In this document: positions 47,416 through 59,655 of the stretch, one piece after another
How positions within the stretch are numbered: position 1 is the stretch's first letter
How the letters are laid out: each line of letters begins with the position of its first letter
Assembly: GCA_963930645.1 (NCBI GenBank)
Contig: OZ005651.1
Span: forward strand, 333,530,705 to 333,594,704
Origin: Salticus scenicus
Lineage: Eukaryota > Arthropoda > Arachnida > Araneae > Salticidae
Reading direction: 5' to 3'
DNA length: 64,000 nucleotides
The notes under the pieces: model-generated
Database searches by the model: none
What the model was told of the DNA's origin: nothing
The model's input: only the letters and a program-made list of their open reading frames with translations
Translations under genes and position numbers: made by a program

Positions 47416-48916
47416 CTTTAAAATAAGAAAATAAAACTATGCCAACCGTGCATTGAATTACCATACATATAAATTTTTACAAATGATAAAAATATTTTCA
47501 GATTTACATGCAATTAATTATTTCCAAAGGTTAAAAGTAAAACGCAAAACGATTTTATATCAATAATTATGAATATTTCTGAATAAAATTAATGCAAATT
47601 GAATGCAAAGTACTTACTTTCATAACAAAAATGTACTTTAAAGAAGATTTTTTTTAGATTATAATCAAATATTATAATCGTAAGTATAATCATTTAATGT
47701 TATAAGAAATGTTCTGATAATAAAAAAAAAAACTAATGCATATAGAAATCATCCTATTGAAGTAACGAATGATCATTATTATAGCAAAACAAATACAGCA
47801 TTTATTTTAAGCTTTATCATTTTAATTTTAATTTTATTATTTATAAATTATGATTTTTTTTTTAAAATCAAAATTTTACGAAAATTTTACCAATATTCTA
47901 CTTATATATTTCCTCTTAAATAATTTTAGTTTTTCATATTGCATATTTAATTATAATATTGTTGTTGTTTCAAAAATAGTTAGTCACACACATGAAATAA
48001 ATGACCAGACATAGAATATCCTGACATTTTGAATTATTTCATTTCAGAATATTTCATTTAATTCTATAACTTAAGTATCTATCTTTCAATAGCTTCCAGA
48101 AACTTTCAAGTAAATCAATAGAATTAAATTGAACTAACAATATATTCAAATGCAGATAGCAATCTATTTTACGCTAAAATTTAAACCCTTACAATGAGCG
48201 TGATATTTCATTCTAAACAATCTTTTCTAATTGAAGAGTAAGTCTAAATCAATAACAAATTAATAAGGCAAAGTATTTTATAACATTAAATTTAAATAAA
48301 TCATTAATTATTATTTGGAAAAAGCATTTCTGTACCGTTTGACCTTAGAGACAAATCACTGAATGTTGCATTTTATTATAAAAACAATAGTTATATGTAT
48401 ATTTTGATAAATAATTTAAGTGCGAAATACAGTAAATAAATAAATAAATAAATAAATAAATATATATATATATATATGTATATAAACGGAATCAGCATTC
48501 ATGGAATAATACGCATATATTAAATATGATAAATATTTCGTTTTAAATATTTGTATGAAAACCTTAGAAAATTATTTGTACATGTTTATAAGATTATAAT
48601 TTTCTAGAACATGCGTATTTATACTAATATATATTGTTATAAAGCGTAACATTTTGGGAAAACGTTTAATATCACAATAAATCTAGAGAAAAACACAACA
48701 CGTTTTGTAAGACTAAGTTCTTTTTCTTTAGTTGAAAAGGAACAGCCATAATGCTAGTAGCTTTCAAGTTCTAAAATGTTTCTTCAAAGTTCAAGTATTT
48801 TTAATGCTTTAAAATATTTTTTTATCATATGAAGATGCAGAAAAATATTTTAAATCTTTTGAAAAGCTTGTAAGAAAGCCTTTACATGTACGCAAGCAAA
48901 CAAATCATATACAAAA
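47416..48916. other. Unclassified AT-rich DNA
   Basis: No gene. (AAAT)n-(TA)n compound microsatellite at about 48432-48476. Confidence 0.5.
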
Positions 48917-49409
48917 ACATAGGTCTACAAAAATAATGTTGGCAAAATTTGATCTGATAATTTTAGCTGATTCATATATTTTTTGGCGTGCTGAAACCAA
49001 AAATGACGCCAGATCTTCTGTATCACGTATAAATTTCTGTCGGTACAGGACAGGATGTCTACCGACACAATTTCTTCATTTTCGGTAGTTTCTAGTATGT
49101 TTCCATGATTAATTACAATTAATTATGGAAACATACTATAAAAGTTATCATATAGTTATATTGATACAATTTCTTCTTATTACAAATTTTCCCGTGACTT
49201 TTTCACCAATATAGCTACATGGTAACTTTTATAGTATGTTTCCATAATTAATTAGGAAATATACTAAATCTACCGAAATGAAGAAATTGTTTCGGTAGAC
49301 ATCCTGCATTGAAAACAATCTATGCGCAATGGAAAAAAACTAGCTTCAGTTTCACTTTCAGCACACTAAAAAACATAAAGAACAGCCGAAATTAAATGTA
49401 GACCTGTGT
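48917..49409. mobile_element. Palindromic element, AGGTCTACA ends
   Basis: ACATAGGTCTACA (48918-48930) pairs with TGTAGACCTGTGT near 49398. GTGCTGAAAC pairs with the inverted copy near 49360. CAGGATGTCTACCGACACAA (49051) pairs with the inverse at 49287-49306, and TATGGAAACATACTATAAAA pairs with its inverse at about 49215-49240. About 490 bp. The inner block starting CAGGATGTC could be a separate element nested in the palindrome, but both share one centre. Confidence 0.6.
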
Positions 49410-51349
49410 AATCAAATTAGAAATTAAATTTTTAATGACTCCAATTAAATAATGAGATTGTGCGTATTGGACATATACCATTAAGATCAGAATGTTATAA
49501 AAATTCAGCAATAATTAGTAGTTTGTCTTTACTATGAATGTGTGTCTTAATCTGATTTACTCATAGTTTTGATGCATGATTTTTCCTAAAGGTAAACGAT
49601 TTTTTTCTTTTTTGTTTTCCGGATTAAAACACTTCCACGCGCTCTTTCTAAATCTTAGAAGAATGAGAGTTACTTTATAGGCTAAATCTAGACTCGCTAG
49701 ACATAATATTGCTTTATTGTTCACTTCAATTCGACATTCTAAACTGCATTGTAAATGCGTAATATAAGTTGCTATGCAATATTATAGAGGTACAAGAATA
49801 GCCAGATTGTAATAAAGAATTTAATACATAAAGATTCTCTGTTGTGGCAACTATCAGAGCCAAACCCAGATGACTAGCAGGAGCAGGAACAATCCACCAG
49901 CGGCCATTGCCAAATTACCGACATAGGAAACTTAACCCGCTGAGGGAAGACCTGGTCCCCATAGGAGGTTCAGAAGGCACAAGATCCTCAGGAGGACAGA
50001 AGACCTACACGTTTTTAAATCTTCAGATTAATCATTTTAAGTGTAATTTTGTGAGTATGTGTGTGTGTGTTTCTGCACATCGGCTGGGTGAAGCTGAAAT
50101 GATTACATAGGGATGAAAATGGTACTCGGAAGCAACAAAAAAGATGACTAGCAAACTGATTCTCCTGACTTCGCACAATTGACGTAAACTATCGTTTATG
50201 CTGAACAATTGTTATTCTTTGGTGAATTGCTACTAGTTTCTGGATAACATCGCCTGAAGTTCTGAATCTATGAAATAATTTTCATACCACATTCTCTGAA
50301 GCACATTCAGAATTCGACACATTTCTATTTGGGATCGACGGTATTAGTATTGCGTATCTTTATGCCATCTTTATCTTTTTTTTTTATTGTTATCAATGCT
50401 TTCTAATATCAAGAATTACAAAATACATGTCGACCTTGCAAGTCAAGACCGTTTTATACTCGATTTTGTGTGCACTGGATTTTTCGTATATTGACGTTGA
50501 CTGTCATGTACTATAATTCATTTTCATACTATGGATTTTCGAAGTTGTGACTAACTGCATAAATTTTAACTCAAAGGTTTTTGAAATTTTACGAATTATA
50601 CTTAGTTTTCTTTCTTTCTTTTTTTTTTCTTTTTTGAATATTTTAAATAGTGATTATTTGTGCTTCATGTCCAACAATAACATGTATTTCTAAAACTAAA
50701 TTCTTAAGCTTAATTCAATTAAAGTATTACTGAAATATAATAATTTTGATTTTTTATGCATTAATCGGTTTGTTTTTCATATATTCAATGCTATCTGTTC
50801 TAAAAAACAGAAAAGAATATAAATGAAAGGATTTTTTTTTTGGTACTTTTAGTATGTACTCCTTTTAAAATATGAATATCTGATCTAGCACTATTCAAAG
50901 TAATATATTCACCCCTTTCATTTTTATGAGTCAATGATCTGGGTTAGAAAAGTGATTGTGTCGTAATTTTGTGATCCTCATAGGGAGCCTCCAGTAATGC
51001 CTGATTGAAATCATTACAGCGTTCCTAATTCAATTTCCGGAATTCTCTGGAAAAGCCGGATCTTCATGAAGCAATGAATTCTGATAAACCTTCTGATTAT
51101 CTTCATTTAGAAAGTTAAATAGTGATGTAATCGCTAAACAGAATCTAGACTTATCCAATATTAGGTAATTTCCTTCAAACCGTTGTATCACATTTACCGG
51201 ATATGAATATATTGCGACACAAAAATATTGAAAGTATGTGTAAAAGATTTATTTAAGTTATTCTTTGCAATAAATTCTAAAATGTTGTAAATTTATGAAG
51301 CCTTCTTATTTTGTGTTATTGCCTCACTATTTAAAGAAAAAATGGGTTT
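49410..51349. other. Unclassified DNA with a GC-richer island
   Basis: 49.855-50.01 kb is distinctly GC-richer (CACCAGCGGCCATTGCC, GGGAAGACCTGGTCCCC, CCTCAGGAGGACAGAAGACC). A 67-codon frame from 49907 crosses it. I cannot tell an exon from a decayed repeat; no domain is visible. The rest is AT-rich with nothing recognised. Confidence 0.4.
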
Positions 51350-51467
51350 TTATTCGTATTGCATTAATAAGGGAAGTTGAATCAGTAAAATTTCCATTGA
51401 AACAAGAAAAGCTTAAAGATTAAATTTAGCTTTTTCTGTGAAAACCAACGAAACGGAAGCAGGCAAC

Positions 51468-51540
51468 AAGATAGCTCGGTGCAGTGGTAGAACATTCTAT
51501 TCGTGTGTGGAAGGAACCGCGTTCGAAACCCAGAGCGGTC
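51468..51540 (+). repeat. tRNA-like module, left arm
   Basis: ATAGCTCGGTGCAGTGGTAG is a good box A region, and CGCGTTCGAAACCCAG is a box B-like T arm. The anticodon arm (ATTCTATTCGTGTGTGG) has no proper U33, so a working tRNA is unlikely. Confidence 0.5.
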
Positions 51541-52519
51541 GACTTAAATTTTTTTTTAAATTAAAATAAATGAATAATTTGATTGAAAATGATTTTAAAT
51601 TACAATAAAAAAATTTTCGCTAAGGATTTGTACAAGATTTTTATGTAAATAATTAATATTTTTTATAGACGTCAGTTAGCATGTTTGATCGTCTGCTCTT
51701 AACAGTGCTATTATTTATGCATTTTTTGCATGAAAAATCATGACTATAAAATAGGTGTTGCTCAACTGTTCGATGTCGCATTTAATTTTCATTTCAAGTT
51801 TTTTATTAATAATTGTGAAATTCGGTGTTCTTGCAAAAAATGTCACAATGCAATTGAGCATATGGACACATTTTCTTAAATTGATTTCAATAATTTATTC
51901 TCAATTTACATCACAAAAACTTAAAAATTTTGGCAGATATGAAATTTACGTGTCTAGTTGCCTAGGAGAATAGCCAAATATTTTCAAAATGTTGGTGATA
52001 AACAACATTTTACGGTGAACAACATTGTAATGTATGTGGTGAAAATCGTGACGAATTTTCCTTATATCTCAGTGTGAAACATGCACATGCTTTCATCAGT
52101 TTTCCACTTCCAATCATACTTGTTATAAATTAGAAACTAAATTTGTAACTTTGAACATGATTTTCTTCATATTATGCATATATATATATGTGTGTGTGTA
52201 TATATATATTTGATATACAGAATAAAAACATATATTTAATATAAGAACTGAAAACTATGTGAAATAAGAGCAATATCTAAACAAATGAAACTAAAATAAC
52301 AATAGCAAGGAGCAGAGACTACTACGGCTTATGACCGGTGTTAGTTTCTGATTAATATTTTATTAATAATTGCACTTTACTAATAAATGTACTTTATTAA
52401 TAAATATTTTTATTAATAATAAAAAAATATCAATATAATAAATATTTTCTTTTAAATTAATAATTTAATTAAATAAAAATTTAAACATTTTTTTAAAATT
52501 CTAAATAAAAACTTGTAAA

Positions 52520-52595
52520 AGACCTTGACAGGACTCAAACGCAGCACCTTACACGCACGAATCATGCACTCTACCACTACGATACAATTTCTTGC
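52520..52595 (-). repeat. tRNA-like module, right arm
   Basis: On the minus strand TATCGTAGTGGTAGAGTGC (box A), then GATTCGTGCGTG, then TGCGTTTGAGTCCTG (degenerate box B). It aligns with the left-arm module over its full length. Confidence 0.5.
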
Positions 52596-52780
52596 TACTT
52601 GACAGTGTTTCGTTGGTTAACTAAAATTTTTACGGCCATATCTTAACCCATGGGGGTTGTTGAGCAATATTTTTACCCTACCGATTTTTTTCGATCCCAC
52701 TCTTTAATTTCAACTTGGTTTGGTTTCAACAGGAATTTTACTAATTCATATTTCCCTTATTTAGTTGAATTAACATAAAT

Positions 52781-55700
52781 TTTGCTGGCGCAACAAAAAT
52801 TTCTGTATAAATGTGTTCCAATAGAGATTTTGTTTGAATTAACAAAATTATTTTATTTACTTTCTTTTTCTTTTTGTAATTCTGAAAGAAAAAAAAAGTA
52901 TTTTACAAAAGTTGATTTTTAATTACAAAAAAAAAAAAAAGAAAAAATTAAATGAAACAAAAAATTTTAATATTATTAAATATATATGAAGTTTCTTGGA
53001 ATTTTGTGAATTTCCAAACAATATACTTTGTGTTGTAGTATCAAAACTGATTTTTAATTTTTAATGCAAAAATGAGTTTAAATCAACTAAATAACTTCAA
53101 TAAAACACATTTTATTATTTGAATTAAATCCTTTCTCTATGTATAATTTATGTTTCGGTTTGTTTTTATATTTAAATAAGTGAGTTTTATGATAATTATA
53201 AAGACTTGTTAAACAGAATAGGCTTGTAAAATGAAGCATAAATCATTGTCTTTGAAAATGCAACTGTTTTAAACTGTTGTTAACCTTTAACTATTTTTTG
53301 GTATTTTTTTTAAATAAGAATTCAATAAAGTCGCATTGTACCGATTTTTCTTCATTCTGTGTTGCGCTTTTTCGCCGTCGATAATACATGCAACACGTGT
53401 GCGTATCAATTATATGTTTTTGCAGTAAAATAATAATAATCCATCCACCTTCTTTTTTGTACAGCTTTCTCCCTCTCTCTAAATTAACTATTAATTTATA
53501 ATCATTCACAAAAATTTAGCATGCAATACCTTAACCAAATTTATTAGTTAGCCTAATATGCCATGTTGTTTCAAAATGGTGAAAATTTCAAACTCCCATA
53601 AAGAACGTATTTATGAACTTATTTGCATAAAATTCTATATGTATAGTCTGAAAAAATGAACAAACAAATAAACACACACACATACACACACACCAAAAAA
53701 AAAAAAAAAAAAAAAAGACACGCCACCTCTTACTAAATTCTCTGGAAATTGTTTCCTAAATTTAAATATGCGGCTGGTGCCAATCAACTAATAATAACGT
53801 CTAGTTTATAATGCTACATTTGTAATTTGCTTTAGAGGTCGTCTACACATTAAAACTTACACTAACTTAATTATTATTATTTTTTTTTTAATGGTAACAT
53901 TAATTTTTCACATTTTTTTGGAGCTATTTGGATCAAATCAGCCCGGAAAATGGCACAGTTTATGCATTTCTCTGATATTTTCATAGGAATATACGCTGTC
54001 AAAGTCTCAAGATACCGATAGAAATAAATGTGACAGACACTCATTCATATCTTCTCGAAACATTTTGACAATAAAATTTTGTTTATATTTTATTGCGTTA
54101 GAAGGAAATGATCTAAATATATGTCATGAAAAATTTTGATTATATATATATATATATATTTTTTTTAATGTAAATTATTATTAAATTCCTATTCCAAAAA
54201 CTTATGAATTTTGACCAATATGAATTTTCGCAAGAATATATTTTACAGGTCATTCCTATTTTTGAGTAATAGTGATATTTTATTTCTTACTGACGTTAAG
54301 GGGCCATCACGTATTATCATTTGTGTCGTCTATAACCGTGCATGTACAGGAATTAAAATATTTATTTAAGTTGGTTTCGATATATACATATTTCGTAATT
54401 AGCATTACTTTAGTTTATTTTATATTTAAGATTGTCATATTTCTTTATCAATTTTTATCTGAATAAATATAATAGTTTTCTATGTGAGATCTTAATTTAA
54501 TTTTTAAATGTATGGATGAGCCCTAATTCATCTTCGTTTGTAACTCTATCAAGAATTAATTAAAAGTATATAAGCAGTACCTCTTTTTGAGCTGCCTTGA
54601 TTTCATAAATTTGAATAGGGCGTCAAAAATGTGTTACCTTTAAAAAAAAAAAAAAGTTGATGCAAATTTTAATTTGTAGAAGACTCCCTTCGCAAAGTTT
54701 AACTACAGAATTAATAACTAGATATTATAACCAATCTATCGGCTCCAGTAGCAAGGATTCACGGTGAAATTAGTTGAGGATGTTTTTCTTTTCTCCTAAC
54801 AGTTGAAAGTCTATATCAATGTTTCAACCAAGTTTATTAATCAACTTGATGCACCATTTATTTTATAATGACGAGTGCTTCAAAAGTACACAAAAATCAT
54901 CATATTCTTCAGACTTATCAGAAAAGACTTGTTTCATATTACTCTTTAACACACATATTCTTTTACTGCTTTAATTTTAATACCTCTCATCATTTCACAA
55001 ACTTTTTATGCGTGCAACCTTCAATTGTTTTCAGCAGCATACTTGAAAATTAAATTGCATCCAGAAGAGTAGTAACAATTAATAAAACAGCTAACTAATC
55101 GATACTAATCTAAGTTCGTTAAAGATTTAAATACTTAAGTTGTTTTTTATGATCTCTTATTTTATGAGTGTATGCTTTGAAAAACTTATTCTTAACTTCT
55201 AAATTAGTTGCGGTTCATTAAACTTAAATGTTAGGAGTAAGGTGAAAATGTACTTCACCTTATTGATGTTTATTTAATTGTTTTTGGAATAACTATTTTT
55301 ACTCTTTTTAAATTACTCTTTATACAGATTCAGTGAAGGGCAGTGTGTAAGAAATTCGGTATATGAAATTATTAGAATGAGATTTATTGAAAAACGGAAG
55401 TATAATATTTTGAAAAAAAGAGATATGCTATAAATAACACTAAATTTGTTTAATGATTATTGGACTAACTTTTCAAAAAAAATTCTTTGGCTTTTGCAAG
55501 TGTAAAAAGGATCATCAAAAGAAGTAATTTGCATAAGAGAACTGGTTTAATAATAAAAAAAAAGTAAAATAATTCTGAAAAGTACGTATGCTTGAAGTGT
55601 AGAAATAATTCCTTGTTTAAAATATAAAGATGTGGAGGATCATACGATTTGGTTTAGTGTAAGTGTATAGAAAATTTACATTATAAATATTCTAATTGAT

Positions 55701-56039
55701 TTTAAAATATTGAAAAAAAAAAAAACTTCTTAAACATTTTCTTTATACAACTGATATTAAATCTTTTTTTCTTCTTTCGGCATTATAATCTGAAGATTTG
55801 GAAGGTATTCTAAATAATTTTTATTTTAAATGAACTGAATAGATTCAGTTTAAGTAAATTCTTCTTAAGTAAAAGTAATTCAAACTAGATGAAAAAATTA
55901 ATAAAATTAAAATTTAATCGTATATATTTTTTTAACTTATGTTTCATCAAGTGATGCATGTGGTGATGGATGTTATAACATAACCATATATATGGAGGAA
56001 TTGACTGTACTTGAAATTTTCGTTTTCAGTCTAATCTTA

Positions 56040-56073
<34 letters not shown>

Positions 56074-56196
56074 CATCATGTGTTAAGCTAACTACTTCTG
56101 CTACTTCCGAGCAATCACTGCTCCACCAGTAAATCTTAATTTTTTATGTATCGTTAGATTTCTTTTAATTACCAAATACAGAGTTAAATAAAGTGG
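52781..56196. other. Unclassified AT-rich DNA
   Basis: No gene recognised. (CA)n then poly(A) at 53.68-53.72 kb, (TA)n near 54141-54159 and an A tract of about 32 at 56041-56072. Confidence 0.5.
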
Positions 56197-56520
56197 GTGT
56201 CTAAAAAATATGTATACGTTGCGATCCTTACTAATCACATTTTGCATCTGTACCGCATTTTGAAAAAAGATGGATTTTTCAATTGTATGATGTACCTATC
56301 CATACAATTTGAATACATACAAGAAAAAAATGTTGGATCTGTTCCTACAATATTGGAAATTTGGATTGTTTTTTGGAAGTTCTGCTTTAAATCCTATTGA
56401 CAATTTGTGAGGTGAATTAGCAAGGCAAGTTTATGATAACGGAAGGCATTTTATCTCGGTTGAAGACTAAAATCAGCCATTCAAGATGAATGGTTCAAAA
56501 CATACTAAACCTAGTCTTGT
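56197..56520 (+). pseudogene. Tc1-like transposase, C-terminal remnant
   Basis: Reads SKKYVYVAILTNHILHLYR then ILKKDGF, the segment that in Tc1-like transposases precedes the second catalytic Asp. That motif (normally QxDNxPxH) is destroyed by a frameshift. EKNV follows. In another frame from 56390 come NPIDNL, a stop (TGA at 56408-56410, where Trp is normal), then GELARQVYDNGRHFISVED and, after a one-base shift, SAIQDEWFK. The usual catalytic Glu of NPIEN is Asp here. At least two frameshifts and several stops make it non-functional. No TIR could be assigned. Confidence 0.75.
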
Positions 56521-58569
56521 TCAAAAAAAAAAAAAAAGGTATAATTGAAGTAAAAGTAATTGGGGACACCAGAAATTAAATTATTTTATTATTATTGATT
56601 AAAGTCTTCACACAGGCTTAAATAGCCTTTTTTTATGAATAACGTTTTATTAATATGCTCAAAAATAACATGTGCTATCTTATTAATTCTTAATGATAAA
56701 CACTACATTTCAAAGATTTGACGCTTCTATCTTAAATTTAATATGATTCTCAATATCTGCCTTTGGCTTTTAAATTTTTACTCATTTTGTAATAGAAAGT
56801 ATTTAAAATTGAAAATAACATATGTTTTTCGGGGATTCTCTGCATAATTAAAAAATGAATATGTATATATATGACCTATTTATTAGACTATAAATCATTA
56901 TAATCAGTCTATAATCATTATATCAACTTGTTTGAAATTTCTAGAATTGTTATCATTTTAATTTATTCTAAATCATTAAATTTTATTTATGAAATATAGT
57001 ATTGTATAAACGTAGAATAGGGAAGTATTATTTTAAACGCATTTGAATTATGAATTAGTTCATTAAATAGCGTATGAGTGGTACTTTGAATATAATGTAT
57101 GATTATAAATGAATAGGATTTATAATTAAATCGTATTCCGTATATTTTCATTTATTGATAAGCTAATTCAGATTAGATTGATAGTGACGGATTACGCAAG
57201 TTTGCAATTACATATTTCAGCAAAAACAATAGCTGAAATAATGCTCATTAAAAAAATATTATTGTAAATATTTTCATACTATATCAGAAAAAAGAAAAAA
57301 TTAATAATTCGGAACTACATATTTCAGCTAAAAGCAATAGCTGAAATAATGTCCATTAAAGAAAATATTATTGTTAATATTTTCATAATATATAAAAAAA
57401 AGGAAAAATTTAATACTGGGCTTATAAACTAAAAAATAAAATTAATTAATAATCAGTTAAAAATTTATTCCAATTGTATCATGGAGAGTTGATTACCTAT
57501 GTCCTAGCAAACTGCAAATATCTAATTGCATTTATTACCGGCAGACGAGAAAGAGTACTTAATTATAGTACTTAATTATTAAGAGTACTTAATTCGTTGA
57601 CGTTCAGTAAAGGCTTAATTTTCTTAACATAGTATAATAATGATGGTGAAATTTAGAAAAACAGAAGCTTGCATTAAGCTTTCAGCTTTTCTTAATACAA
57701 TGAGTGTTATGCCAATGAGAGGAAATTAGGCTACTTAATTTGATTTAGGTAATACCTTTTTTTTTCTTTAATAAGTACAATGTTTTTTCATACCGCTGAC
57801 GAAATTTGGTATAGATCACTAACGATCCAATATTCTCATCACTGACTACACATTTTGAAAAAAATTCTCACGAAACATTTTTTAGCTACTTAAAATGTTG
57901 ACATTTTTATTTTGTAAGTGATGGCATAACGTTATGTGATATTTATATAAACAGAGAAAAATTACATGTAAAAACACTTTGAACTTTAATGAATAAATTT
58001 ATAGAATAATTGACTCACCAATTAAAAAATAAGTTTTGACCTGAATGAGCTGGTTTAACGTTTCAATTGAATAGTATATAAACTGTTATTGTTCTAAGTA
58101 TATGAATGGTTATCTGTAGAATGAATTAGATTGTAATTTTGAATACAACGTATAGTAATAAGATATATGGAGTGCTATGCAAATGTATTATTATTATTAT
58201 TTTTACTTTTTCCCTTTTTAAAGTATTATTTTTTTTTAAAGATATAATTTGGCTGTTATTCCTCAGGGACGGTCAATATTTTATGGTTAAGTGTAATCTG
58301 TATTTCTAAATTTATGACATTTTTCCTAATCTTGTTTGATTTTGTTTAAGGAGCTAGTTGTAACAAAAATGACCCATTTTGATATGCTAATATCTCAGGC
58401 GATCTTTTAAAAAATGCTACTTTGAAAAGTACTTTAATAAATAGCTGCATATATAAATATTCTTATTGTATTGCGAATAAATCTAATTTTACAAGCTAAC
58501 CAAAAAAGGTCTTGCCGTTTTTAACAGCCTGAGCTCAGAGAGAGGAAACGGAATGACGTATGTACCTGC
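56521..58569. other. Unclassified AT-rich DNA
   Basis: No gene recognised. Includes the tandem duplication at 57209-57400 and short AGAGTACTTAATTAT repeats at 57.55-57.59 kb. Confidence 0.5.
57209..57400. repeat. ~107 bp tandem duplication
   Basis: TACATATTTCAGCAAAAACA at 57209 and TACATATTTCAGCTAAAAGC at 57316 start two diverged head-to-tail units. Each contains a TTTCAGC/GCTGAAA mini-hairpin and ATATTATTGT. Confidence 0.8.
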
Positions 58570-58608
58570 AATGGCCAAACTGACTACTTAGAAGTCAGTT
58601 TGGCCATT
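58570..58608. repeat. Perfect 16 bp stem hairpin
   Basis: AATGGCCAAACTGACT and its exact complement around a 7-base loop. It lies about 120 bp before the mariner remnant. Confidence 0.7.
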
Positions 58609-58689
58609 GACCATCAGTAATACAGTCACGTGGTTCACACACAAATGTCATAGCTCGTCCAGTGTCAAAGAGAAATGTAGGTATGGGAA

Positions 58690-58893
58690 CAACTTGTTAG
58701 TGTGAGTTTATTATATGACTTTCAAATAGGTGTACCAGCTCCCGCATTAAGTCGCCGCGTATGCCAGAGGTTAGGAAAAAATGCCGTAAATGTTCGCACC
58801 ACCCGGTATTGGTTCCAGAAATTTATTTCAGGAGATGAGAGACTTTCTGATCATAGCTGCGAACTTTTTAAATTTATTCCGAAATGTTATTAG
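58690..58893 (+). pseudogene. Mariner-type transposase, N-terminal HTH fragment
   Basis: The frame SLLYDFQIGVPAPALSRRV, then VNVRTTRYWFQKFISGDERL, fits the first DNA-binding helix-turn-helix of mariner transposases (normally ...YEFKLG... NERTxxxWFxKFxxGD). The recognition-helix WFQKF and GD are kept. After LSDHS the sequence leaves the family (stop at 58891-58893), so everything C-terminal, including the catalytic DDD domain, is missing. No other part of this copy was found nearby. Confidence 0.75.
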
Positions 58894-58901
58894 TAATCGC
58901 A

Positions 58902-59003
58902 ATTTTTTCACATCGTATTCTTTGTAGAGTAATTTCCTTCATATTTAATCGTAATCATATATTGAAGAAAGTTATTCTACAAAGATTACCGTGTGAAAAA
59001 AGG
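58902..59003. repeat. Hairpin element downstream of mariner fragment
   Basis: TTTTTCACATCGTATTCTTT and GTAGAGTAATTTCCTTCATA return inverted to the right (ATTGAAGAAAGTTATTCTAC, AAAGATTACCGTGTGAAAAA). Arms of about 42 bp. It could be a MITE that truncated the mariner copy. Confidence 0.55.
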
Positions 59004-59611
59004 CGAGTACTAGCAACGTTCCGGAATAAATAAATAAAATGGCATCTATGTTTCTGATGTATCTCACATGTGTTGGATGACAAGGTCCTATAAGAAGTTG
59101 TGGAGGAGGACATTGGTGTAACATATTTTGAACTTGCAAAATGGTTTCATCTTTCCGCTGAATAAATTATGAAGCGAAAAATATAAATTATGAAGCGAAA
59201 ATTAAATATAGCAAAAATTGATAGTGAGAAGATAACGGCAGAAGTAATATTATAAGACCGAATTAAAAAAAAAGATGGAACTCAGGTAATAAGAAGAATG
59301 AAAGTAGAAGGTGAAGACACTTTTAAATAAAAATTGCTAACGTTGCATTATTGCGAGGAAAATTTTTCTTTGTGGTTTTAAACTATTTGTGATGGTTGCT
59401 GTTAAAATAATAATAATAATAATAATAAATAAATGTTTAGATATAGATATCGAATAATCTCTTTATTTTAATAACATTTCATTTTTTCTCTAATTTTTTG
59501 TTCAAAGAAACAATACTTTTGCTTACACTAATTAAATATGTCCCTTAGTTTAACTTAATATGAAAATTATTTGTTTTTTAGAAAAAGTATGTTAAATTTG
59601 ACTTCACATAA

Positions 59612-59655
<44 letters not shown>

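Larger units (their letters stand above)
51350..52780. mobile_element. Foldback element with a tRNA-like module in each arm
   Basis: The left arm (51350-51560) and right arm (52500-52780) are inverted copies: ATAAGGGAAGTTGAATCAGT against the inverse of ATAAGGGAAATATGAATTAG, then AACCAACGAAAC in both. In each arm a tRNA-like box A/B module follows in the same relative position. The middle of about 930 bp is AT-rich without clear symmetry. The arms may be two SINE copies inserted in opposite orientation within a shared host repeat, or one foldback transposon. Confidence 0.5.

Noticed and set aside
51468..51540. Functional tRNA gene
   Set aside because: Poor anticodon arm and a duplicated decayed copy in the other arm point to a repeat.
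58570..58608. microRNA precursor
   Set aside because: The 16 bp stem is too short for a typical pre-miRNA, with no extended lower stem; a transposon-derived hairpin is simpler.
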